A stretch of 64,000 bases of DNA, from NCBI RefSeq assembly GCF_947623445.1, contig NC_135240.1:22692001-22756000 (forward strand), written 5' to 3'. Position 1 is the stretch's first letter; every line of letters begins with the position of its first letter. Below the pieces are notes generated by a model that saw nothing but the letters and a program-made list of their open reading frames with translations, was not told where the DNA came from and ran no database searches. This document shows positions 24,392-35,192 of this stretch, in pieces. Position numbers and translations under genes: made by a program. The DNA comes from Clavelina lepadiformis. Taxonomy: Eukaryota; Chordata; Ascidiacea; Aplousobranchia; Clavelinidae.

Positions 24392-26250
24392 ATGACGACA
24401 ATGTTGTCGTTCATTTTCCTCCTGGTTAATTTATTGAAAATATGTTCAACGCAAGATGTTATTGCGGATAAAGTTGTAAACAAAACAGCTTTTGAAATCG
24501 ACTTTTTTGACGAGTTAGCGACAGCAACCGCGCAGAAAGCAAGCGCATGTAATGAGTTGGTAAAACAGTTTACTCTTCAATGGTATCAACGTTCGCTAAC
24601 ATTTACAACATATCTGGAAACTTTGCAAAAATGGAATTGTCCACAGTTTAAAGAAGTATGTCAAAATCGAACTTTCGCTTTTACTGATTTCACAAGCAAA
24701 GCTTATTCTTATTTTTGCAACAAAACTTATTTTAAATTGGAGTGTTTCGACGTGATTGGAAATGAAACTTTGAAACATTATTTCACCGATCAACAACTGC
24801 AAACAGAAATGAATAAGTCAATGCTTGGAAACTCTACCGCCACACTATTAAGACCATTCGAGCTAACCCCAAGTCAAATTTTAGAACCTTGCATACAACT
24901 TCTCCTTTATGAAAAAAGTCAACCTCGGAGAAATATGTTAGAACTACTTCTTTTAAATTTACCATTCTGTGAGTTCATTTGGTGTGGATTCGACGAAGAA
25001 ACAGTCAAGAACAAAACCATCACACCATGGCAATGTGTGCCGTTAAGGTAAACTAGTAATGCCAAGGTTTTCATTATACACCAACTAATACTTTTTCACG
25101 CCTGTCTTGTTTTCTTGTGCGCCTTGTGTGCGAAAGTAAACGAAAGTATAGTGATGACGCCGCCAAAATATTTATTGACTGACGTTTCCATTTTTATTCC
25201 AGATGCATAATCAACATCATCCTTGAAAGTGCAGTATGCATTATCCTAGCCGTTGGAGTTATCTTTGCCAACTCAACGGTTTTGGCTGTGTATTGCACAA
25301 AACCAAAACTGCGAAACAGTCAAGCTATTTTCAAGATTTTTCTGGCAGTCGCAGATCTTCTAGTTGGGGTTGTTGTTTTACCTACATTTGTCAGCACCTT
25401 ATATGGATTAGTTTTTAGAAGAACGTTTGTTAAAAGTTCGTTTAATCAGATGGATTTTGTGGTGGTAAATGGCACTCAAAATTTCACAAAGCCGTCTTCG
25501 ATCTTCCTTGAAGTTCCTCTTTCACCGTTGCTCACGAGAACGTATATCAATACAGTTGATTTCTTCAGTGTGACGTCAGTTGCTGCATCCGCGTATTCCC
25601 TGATAGCAGCTGCCATTGACCGGTTTTTAGCTTTACACAGACCGCTTGTCTATTTTCCACATGTAGCAAAAAAGCTAGCCATACAATTATGCGTGTCAGT
25701 TTGGATATTGGCGTTGATATTCGCCATTCTTCCAATGGTTGTACCAACACTGAAATACGGTTTGGTTGCTTCAATTCTGATTTCATCTGTTGGTCCTGCT
25801 TCTCTGATCATGTATGCAGTTGCTTTGCTAATTCCACTCATTGCTCTTTGGATTCTTACATTGGCAACTTACGAAGCGCTGCGGAGACATGCACGTAAAC
25901 AGAATCGCTTTACAGTAAAAAGTGACAGAGACATTGCTGTTTGCTTGGCAAAAACCTTATTGATAATGGTGTTGGCATTTACTTTTAGCTTGGTTCCATC
26001 CATTATCCTTGTAGTTGTGTCTCACTTCCTACCGAGCATAAATTTTAATAACCCTGACAAATTGAATGAAAATGCTGCTGTAGCTTACAATTCAGCTGAA
26101 TTTGTTTCTGTTTTGATTTTGGTTTGCAATAGTCTTTGGAATGGTTTCATTTACAGTATTCGAAGCGAGGAATTTCGCAAGGCTGCCAGAGAGATATATC
26201 GCAGCATCACAGGAAAGCTGCCTTTTGTATGTCGAGCAACCTCACCCTGA
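24392..26250 (+). CDS. GPCR cluster gene 3: cysteine-rich ectodomain plus rhodopsin-class 7TM
   Basis: Exons 24392-25047 and 25203-26250 (phase-2 intron, TTAAG|GTAAAC to TTCCAG|ATGC, only 155 bp) encode 567 residues. This is the most divergent of the three intact genes, but the plan is the same: signal peptide MTTMLSFIFLLVNLLKICST, all ten ectodomain cysteines including NLPFCEFIWCGFDEE, and seven helices. Seen motifs: AVADLLVG (TM2), D-R-F at 358-360 followed by LALHRPLVYFP, the TM4 tryptophan, FTFSLVPS (TM6), and NGFIYSIRSEEFR (TM7/helix 8, glycine in place of the NPxxY proline). The tail is short. Its role is unknown; secretion signal and topology predict a plasma-membrane receptor with a structured extracellular domain. 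Confidence 0.87.
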
Positions 26251-28787
26251 AAGTGGACGTGCGAATCATTTAGTTATGACTGTAATTCATCCTATCTTTC
26301 TTTATTATGCTATATATTCAATATCGAGTCATGCGTAAATCGTGATATTAAACTGCTAGTGACTTGAGTCTTGTTGAGTGTAGACAAGTGCGCGGCGACA
26401 AAATCCAGTCGTTAAATTTATTTATGCACGTAAATCGCATTATTGAAGTTTTCATAATATTCGACTACTTCCGAATCTTTCCGTTTCTAGAAATCGTATA
26501 TTCATTTCTTTTGAGTGCAACATTCTTACCGTGCAAAATTTCCTTACATTATTCTGTGCTAAATGTTGACGAATCAGGTGGACTATTTTAGCGTTGGGAT
26601 TGCTGCAAAGACCCTCGCCTTCAGAGTATGTTGTCGTGCATATGTCATCTCGCTTCAAGGGGTAATCAGCAGGTAAACAATAATTTAAGTCTCATCAGAG
26701 CAGCGCAAGTGGGTGTGGCATTTGTAGTGATAAACCAATTTAAAGTTGTGCATATTATTAAAAAAGTTATACTGTCTTTGGTTAGTCATCTCATTCAAAC
26801 ATTTAATTCTTAAAAACGTAAATAGTTGCCGGATTTCAAACAATGGATGGTTTTGAGAAGTGCTTTTCAAGTGCTTGTAGTAAGTTACACTTCGAGTGTT
26901 AAGAATTTACACGTGCTATTGTTGACAATAGGCCTATTTCTGTGACGTTAATGGTACCGAAAAAGTGTTTGTGGTTACAAAGGAAAAATTCTGTGTCACA
27001 TCGATATGTGAGTTGTTTCGTAAAAATGGTGGTCTCAGCTGATTAGCTATGCCACTACCGCAAAAGCGATAAATAAAATTGATTTTAGTTTAATCGTTTT
27101 TCTTATAAGATTTCTCTTCTAGAAAAGCTCTCTTGTAAAAAGACACTCTCTGAAAAGCATGTTTTTGAAATGGTATACGCATAATTTTTACAGATGTAAT
27201 AAACGATTTCACAATTTTGGATTATAAAAATCGGAAGTTTTCAATCGCTAAATGTTTGGTATATCGCTACAAATACCAGATGGGCAAATGTGTAAATTCA
27301 GAAGGACTGTTTCATTATTAAAAAGCTAATGTGGATTAGCATATCCTTGTGACGTATCCGTCACAAGAATTAATTGATTGATTGCTTTAATTACATGACG
27401 ATGCCCATGTTAAATGGTAAATTTTTGATCGTTCCATAAGTAGGCCTATAACACCCTTTGGGCAAGTAGTAGCCTACTCAGCACTTGTTATTTTTGCTGT
27501 AAATGGTGTCTTGATCGTATTTAAAAGGAAAGTGTCTCTGCCTCACACATTTCACTATGTTATTCAGTCAAATCGGTAGTGCTCGTACTAATCACATATA
27601 TGTCGAGTTTATAACTCTGACGGTCGAACCAATAAAATAACTAAAAAAAACTATGTGTTTATCTGACCATATGGAAGTCATTCCTAAGACAATAACCAAT
27701 CAACATAAATCACGTTTTGAAGTCAGTTTCGTTAGTATGGAAGAATATCCGTAAATTTCATCAAACTTCATCGTTTGTCTCGCTCAGCTACCGGGATAGC
27801 AGAAGCCGCCAAAGCCGGCATGTGACAAGGATCGATGTTACTGTTACACGTCGAGAAGCGCAGTCAGTAGGCCAGCACATCCCTATTTGTAAAATTGTAT
27901 TTTCTGGGATATGCTATTAGTATCGGTTCACGCGTGGTTTGAAAGCAAATAGGAATACAACGTATCCTGGTTTGCTGCCTTTGGTATCAATCTTGGGTTT
28001 GGTGACAGTATTGTGGTAGCACCACTGTTATTCACAGCTTACACTTTCTAAGCTCTTAGGGCTTTGCAACTCTTTCTTGTTCATTGATTGTTTGTGTGCG
28101 CAACCAATTTCTTGTCTGACAAGTCTGTGACCAGGGTAACACTAGCAGTAAAAACATATTTTTCGCATCCCACAGTCAATTGCGAAAAATAAACGATATG
28201 GTCACGCTATCGTACAATTTGCAAGAAATAAAATGATTCGATTTATGTGTATGTATGACGAATGTTTTCAACTAAAACTAAATGAATGCATGTTAATTGG
28301 GGCATCCTAATAACAAATGGCTTGATCTTTTTGTCCTCACCGTACCTTTGACGAAAAATAAAATGACTATTTGATTGAAATGTCATAGTGGTCACCTTTG
28401 AGTTTCATGGGATATATATGTGAGTATCACATCAAGGGCTTTTATCTGAAGATTTAAACTTTCAAAGTTGTATTTTTAACGGTACGGTGTACACCGGACG
28501 AAGAAAGCTAATGCTTGCGAAAGCTTGTGTAGAGGGATCGAAAATAAAAGTTAATCCTAGAGTGCCATCCTATATCCTGGATTTTTATTATGTAATAAAA
28601 TATATAGTTATGCTGGGTTAACGTCGTTCAGCCCTAAAAATGTTTATAAGATGTTTATAGACAAAATCACCCGTATGTAAAAGTCTCACGTTTTTCCATA
28701 CAACTGCAAAGTACTGTATCAGTAATGTTTGCAACGACTTCTTATTAAGTCGATGCCGTGTAGTGATTCGCAAAATACGACGGAAGC
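26251..28787. other. Intergenic region between the GPCR cluster and RBM15
   Basis: About 2.5 kb without a recognisable exon. It contains a perfect short hairpin at 27346-27367 (CTTGTGACG, loop TATC, CGTCACAAG). The RBM15 promoter should lie near the right end, but I see no clear core-promoter motif. Confidence 0.5.
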
Positions 28788-31700
28788 ATGAAACGACAAG
28801 GTGATAGAGACAGCCCAGCGCGCTCCAAACGAAATCGTGGACGCAGTCCTTTTGGTCGAAGATCTTACAGAGATAACAACAGGTTTGGAAAGCCACTTTC
28901 TGGCTGTCATCATTCTGTCATTGCATTTCTTTTAAAGCCAATTTTGGCAATTAGCCTCCAAACTTTTTTACATATACCGTTTTCCCTTTACACAGTAGAA
29001 TGATTTTTGGCTTGTTTATATCATGGACATATAAACATCCGCTCGTTTACTGCTGAACTGCCTAGCCTAAACCGTAGCAGGTTGCAGGCCCTACTGGAAA
29101 GTTTCTTTTCACGCAGCGTGCTGGATAAATGTAAAGCCAGAATTTGCACCACGACGTAGTAATACTTATAATAGAAAATATATGGTAAATCTGGGCCTGA
29201 AAATTGGCGCATAAGCCAACTTTCTCCAGGACATCATTTAAACTCTCCAGTACAGCAGTAGGGATTACCAGTAAGCGCTAATGGCTGCACCGGTTTGCTA
29301 ATGTATACAAGTATACAGCTTATCTGTCAGTCTAGAACACTAGATGAAAATGGCATTAACTTCCTTTCGAGGCATTAACTTTCCAAAAAGAAAGGTTTTT
29401 GCCAAACATTTTACTTACAACCATTAAAGACATTGCGAAAATTGTTCTTCTTAAAAAGGCCGTTGGCCTAGTGGAAAATGTGGTGATTGCACGCACGAAA
29501 TTCATCAACATATGTTTCAGACTGTTTTATCTTCATGCTGGATAATAATAAAAAACAAACGTTGGTCGTTTGAATGCTGGTTTACAATTAATTAGCAAAT
29601 AATGAAGCTGTGCAAACAGTGCATGCCATCACCCTAAAATTTGCATCTTTGCACACACGATTTCTCTTTGAATACCGTCGTACTTTTCAGTCACGCAAAA
29701 AGGTACACTGGTATTTGTACTGAAAATTGGTGCAACGAATTTCTTGCTAAAACACAAAAGTTTTTACCTCGTAAGTAAAAGTCAAAAGCAATCAGAAGGC
29801 AAGAAGCAAATTCTTTCGCTAAATTATCGCGTACTATGATAGGGGTTTCATCCCATATTGAAATTGTATTCATTTTTGTTTAAATAGAAGTTATTTGTAA
29901 TTGTAAATAATGTAAGTAATTAATTTTATTATTTAAACCACCAGGAGATATTTCCTGAATAGTAAGTAAATCTGCGAGCCCATGGTGTATCTGATGAAGT
30001 ACTATAACATAAAATGCTTATCTCCTACGGAACACTTTTCGAGATAGTGTCAATGGCATTGTTGGACTGTAATGGAAGTTCTCTGTAGGTGTAATTTTAT
30101 TTCATGAATTATCTTCTGAGTTAACTACAAATTTTCTGCGCAGTAGTTTGAGTATGAACTCGTATGTTTTATCACAGAATCATTCAAAATATCTTAGGGA
30201 TGCTTATCGTAAAAGCAAAACAATTGTTACTGAAGTTGCATAAATGATTTCTGAATTTTCTTGTATGCTTTTTATGACAACTAATTGTTAAGATAGTTGG
30301 TTTTCCTGCTTTTGCAAGTGTGGTATTGCAAAGATACCAGTTAGTATAGATGACTGGGAAAAATTTGTCTGCGTTTGATCTTTCATGGATGCATTTGTTG
30401 GAGAAAGATACTTTATCAGAAAGTTTTGTCACCCACAAGATGTCTCTGACATCAACATATGCATGAACTTGATACAGAAGTGTTTCTTCATGTGCTGCTT
30501 TGAGGTGTAAATACAACTTACTGTGATAGGGTGTAGTGCTGTAGCATTTGCCTCTGCTGGCTTATTGGATATAGTTATCAGTTGTACTTGCGTACATTTG
30601 AAGAAATAATATTTATTTAATTAGGGTGAAGGAGACGCTGTGCTGATCACTGTGTAGTAGCTGTGGGAAATGTCTTACAGAAAAAATGCACTTTGTATAA
30701 GCCTGAAAGTCCATTTTACCTGATTGTTATGTGAAGCTTTTGCCTCTGTTACACTGTGCTACAGGGCTTGGCCAGTTTTGTGTTGAAATTAAACCTGAAA
30801 GGATTACGAAATGCCACTATTAAAACATTTTATCTGGTTGCAGTTATCTCTGCTTGACCTTCAGAAGAATTTCAGTTTTGAGCAGTCTATTGTATATCTA
30901 CTGATAAACTTGTCTGCGACTTGTGAATAGACTTAATCTTGCACTGAATCTTGTTAATAGAAAATTGATAACTTAGACTAATTTTGTGAATGTGTAGTTC
31001 AAACAACCCAGGTAAGCCTGCTTAATATTACAGTTTAGTTCATTTACCTGTGTGTTACCGTCAAGGTGGAGTATTACAGTATATGTTATACTGTATGTAC
31101 AAATATATATATATATATAATAACAGTACTAGAAGTAAGGGATTGGGAGTTATGACTCATACGTAGAACAAACATAAGAGCCAAAACAGTAGAAAACGTT
31201 TTTTTAGTCAAACGTCCCACTAATAACATGTTTTCTATGGTTTTAGGCTTGGCTCTGGTGTTTGCTCTACATAATATCAAAAGTGTAATTTTGAAAAATA
31301 TGCTGACAAAATGGACTGATAATGACTTGGGTTATCAACCTTCGGTTTGCGAATTACAGTTCAAAGTTGGGCTGATGTGCTTTTTCTGCTGCTTTGCTCA
31401 GGTTATTTGTTATATGCAACCCATATTGGGATCATCAAAGATTTTGTTAATATTCAATAGGTCAACTTGGTTTCAATTTTAACGTAAGACATCTAAGCTT
31501 GCGAAACATGTTTTAATCATAAAGTTTTACAAAATATGTTATGTAGTGATACAGTAGACTCCACTTATTATGACCACCTTGGGACCAGGGTTTTTTATAT
31601 CTGAATGGCCACAATAACTGAAGCTGCTATAATGCTGTTTACCACACCAGGATCGTTACAGTTAGGCACAAAATGACAAAAAAAAACATCAAAGTCGTCA

Positions 31701-34700
31701 TATATTTCATTAATGTTTTAAAGCAACATGAAAGTCGATGCCAATAAATGAAATGAGTGACACGTGACACTATTGTCACTGTTACTCTGCATAGTTGACA
31801 CAAAAAAGTTGGAAAAATTTGTCGTTTTATCCAAAGACTGGTCATAGTAAACGGGGAACTTTATATGGCAAAATTCGCGACCATACCAAATTATCATACA
31901 AACCGGATGGTCATATTAGGCAGATTCTACTGTATGATGTAATAAGTGTTTGTTGTTTCATATGACATTTTATAGCCAAAGAGCATAAACAAAGGTGCGT
32001 AGCGTGGTATGAAAAAAACAACCCTTTGCCATATATGAATAATTTTTCCTTATTTGTCATAGAAACTAGGGAAAACCCTGCTTTGTAAGAGAGAAACGAG
32101 AAAATAGCACATGCAGATGTGTGAGAGAAACAGAAGTCTCATGTTAACTTGTTTTTCATTATGTGATTACAAAGACAGGTTTAGTCACTTGACACCGATG
32201 ATAATAACACTTTTAACTTGGGAAAATATTAAACTTTTTTCCATTTATTTGGTTTTATGCCGATATGTGAATATATTTATTTTGCATTACGATTTATGCA
32301 ATAAGTCGAATAAGTGAAAAGACACAAAATATATCAGGGTTTATTCTATTCAGTACTTGTCTGCTGCAGCAAATACAGGAGAGTGTGAAGCGTAAAATGT
32401 AGGGCCCTAGTGCCCTTCTCAATTTGCATAGGGTCGGTTTCATATATTATGGATTTCATACATTCATTTTACTCGGTGAATATTTCTAGTTATGAATGGC
32501 CAGTAACGAGAGGTCTAGTTGAACAAAATTCAATTTTTTTTAATTTAATGAGATTATTAAATTAACCCACCGTTAAATTTGGAAACCTGTTTTTAGTTTA
32601 AAAATATCTTAACTATTTTTCCGCCTTTTTTCATTTTATAGAAAGTTTATTTTACCTTAAAACCAAATCATGTATATTTTTTTAGTATTACTGGTATTAT
32701 ATACCAAAGGTATATAATTGGTAAGCATAGCTTGAATTTAATTTTGTTCTGCTTCAATTAAAAGGGCCTTCTCTGTATCATTGTGGTGAAAGAATATCAC
32801 CGTCATATAGTTAAATTCATGCATTTCTAATTTCAGCCCAGATTATCACGATGTTAGGCATAGTTCACGAGATGCACGAAGGACAATCATACAGAATCGA
32901 AGACGCAATTCTCCTGTTTCCCCTCCAAGATACTCACCTACTTACGATTATAATCGAAGTAATCGTGGAGGATACCGAGAGCAAGAGGACCTTTATAACA
33001 CACTGGTTGTCTCCAATTTTAGCGCACAAGTAGGCAGAGATGACATTGAGGAAAGCCTTTTCTATGAGTTCAGGAAATTTGGTGAAGTTGTTGTTAAAGT
33101 AACACGTGACTACAATGGCGAACGAATCGCTTACGCAACGTTTCGTTCTTCTGATGATGCCAAAGAGTGCAAAAATGCAAAGGGCCATCTGGTTATGCAC
33201 GACCGTCGGCTTAACATTGAGATAGCAAATGATTATGAACCAACCTCTCGAATGGTGTCCCCAAGAGAGCGGACACCACCACAAAGAGAACTAGGTTATT
33301 CCCCCATTAGGAGACGTTCTCCCGCAATGAACAAACCATCACCTCCACGACGACGATCACCAAAAAGGATTTCAGGAAGAGGAAGAAGCCCAGCAAGGGA
33401 ACGAGTCCCATTGAGAGATAGAAACCAATACAGAGAGCGGATGTCCCCCCCAAGGATGTCATACAGGGACAGGAGAAACTCAGAGGAAGTAAGTCCTGAA
33501 AGAGATCTAACTTACTCACCAAGGGATTCTCCTCGAGATGCTTCTCCAATGAGACATAGCAGTGATTCGAGAGAGAGAATTCACAGCAGAAATGAAACCT
33601 CAAGACAGCGATCTCCTGACAGCAGTGAAAGGCAACGATCACGTACACCTGATGAAAAAACCTCTAATGAAAAACAATCGGAATCGATGACTGATAAAAG
33701 CATTCCAGCTGCACCCAACATGAATATGCAAGGTGGTTTTCCTGATCCCAATTTCTTTCCAGGACCAGGTTTCATGGATAAGCCCATTCCTCCTGAAGAT
33801 GATCCATATGCCACTAGGACCTTATTTGTTGGTAACTTGGAACCTGATGTGCGAGAGTTTGATATCAGGAGAGTCTTTGAGCCGTTTGGAAAAATCGATG
33901 ATATAGATGTCAAGCGAGCTGCAAGGGGATTGGGGTCATACTGTTTTATAAGGTTTGCAGACCTTAACCAAGCATACAAAGCAAAAGTTTCCTTGAATGG
34001 AAAACCAGTTCTAAAGAATGTGGTTCGGATTGGTTATGGAAAGTTGATGGTATCTTCAAAGATTTGGGTTGGTGGCCTTGGCAGCTGGACAACACATGCA
34101 GATTTAGAAAGGGAATTTGATCGATTTGGTGCAATCCGTCGCATTGACTATCATAAAGGAAACAGCACAGCTGCAATTTTGTATGAAACAATTGATGCTG
34201 CTCAAGCAGCGTGTAATCAAATGCGTGGCTTTCTCATGCCCAATGCTGAAACAAGACTTAGAATAGATTTTCTTGATCCTGAACCTGGAATGCCGGGATA
34301 TGAAGGATTCTTAGAGTTTGGTCGACATGACAGCAAGAAAAGTTATGACAATAATAGCCAAGGGCAGTCAAATGATCGTTATGCGAACAACAAGTACAAG
34401 AACTCTGACCGATATCGAGGCAGAAATGTCTTTGCGGAAGATAGAAAATCTGACAGACGTCGTAAGTCAAGAAGCAGATCAAAAGGTCGTCGCTCTCACA
34501 AAAATGACGGCAATTCAACCATTAAGGAAACTGCCATGACTGAAATGCAGATTAAGCATTTTCATGCCAAGTCTTGCTATACTTTGCATGACCTCTGCCA
34601 GGTTTTTGATCCACCCTGTTGGCAAGGTGGATTTGTCCTAAAGAAAATTGCATTTCCCGTTCTATTCTTCCTATTAGATGGCGACATGGGTGTTTTTAAT

Positions 34701-35192
34701 ACGACCACCGCTGACCCAAACAGTCCGACTGGAAGGCAAACCATGTTCCATGTGACACAGCGCTTGCGTTTGAATGATGACAAAGTTAAGGAGGTCAGCA
34801 AGAGGATGAAATACTGTGAGAAGAAAACTTGTTTAGTCGTTGCTGTGCCAGGTGTCCCAGAAAATTTAAATATGAGTGGTAATTTTAATGGCCCTGCACC
34901 CACTCAGCACAAACCACTTCGTGGATTGGTGAAATACTTCAAAGATAAAGAAGCAGCAGCAATAGTCTCAGTTCCAGTACTCACTCTAAACTCCTCAAAA
35001 GACAAAGAGGGTGAGAAAGATAAGGAAAAGCCAAAGGAGAAATCAGTATCTGGAGTGCTGCACTGCTTTCCTCCTGGGCCATTTGCCACGGAGCAGCTTT
35101 TGAGAATTGGTCCCTCACTACAACCACAATTTTTCGCAGATGACTACCTTGTTATTTTGCTTGTAAAAGGATCATCTTCAGCTCTTCTTTGA
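28788..35192 (+). CDS. RBM15: RBM15/Spenito-family RNA-binding protein (three RRMs plus SPOC)
   Basis: Exons 28788-28882 and 32837-35192 are joined by a phase-2 GT-AG intron (AACAG|GTTTGG, TTTCAG|CCCAG), giving 816 residues. Order: a basic, Arg/Ser-rich N-terminus; RRM1 (about 83-160, with FYEFRKFGEVVVKV); a long RS-rich linker; RRM2 (about 357-434, RTLFVGNLEP and GSYCFIRF); RRM3 (about 438-513, KIWVGGLGSW); a second basic, serine-rich linker; and a SPOC domain (about 615-810, with CWQGGFVLKK, TQRLRL, LRGLVKYFKDKEAAAIVSV and HCFPPGPF). This is the family architecture. Known members bind RNA in the nucleus, recruit the m6A methyltransferase complex and act in splicing, export and Notch/Wnt-linked repression. 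The split between RBM15 and RBM15B is vertebrate-specific, so this is best read as their single orthologue (nito in flies). Confidence 0.93.
28883..32836 (+). other. Large intron of the RBM15 gene
   Basis: 3,954-bp intron separating the 31-codon first exon from the remainder. It contains a TA microsatellite at about 31103-31119 and a Tigger-like MITE at 31552-31932. I see no nested gene; open frames on either strand are short and motif-free. Confidence 0.7.
31552..31932. mobile_element. Tc1/mariner (pogo/Tigger-like) MITE in the RBM15 intron
   Basis: The left end is CAGTAGACTCCACTTATTAT and the right end, on the minus strand, CAGTAGAATCTGCCTAATAT; both are followed by GACCA. Each side is flanked by TA, the target duplicated by Tc1/mariner transposons. 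CAGTAGA termini resemble pogo/Tigger elements. At 381 bp with no ORF it is non-autonomous. Confidence 0.75.

Noticed and set aside
33307..33979. Antisense open frames across the RBM15 coding exon
   Set aside because: Shadows of a strongly supported exon; no motifs or splice support.
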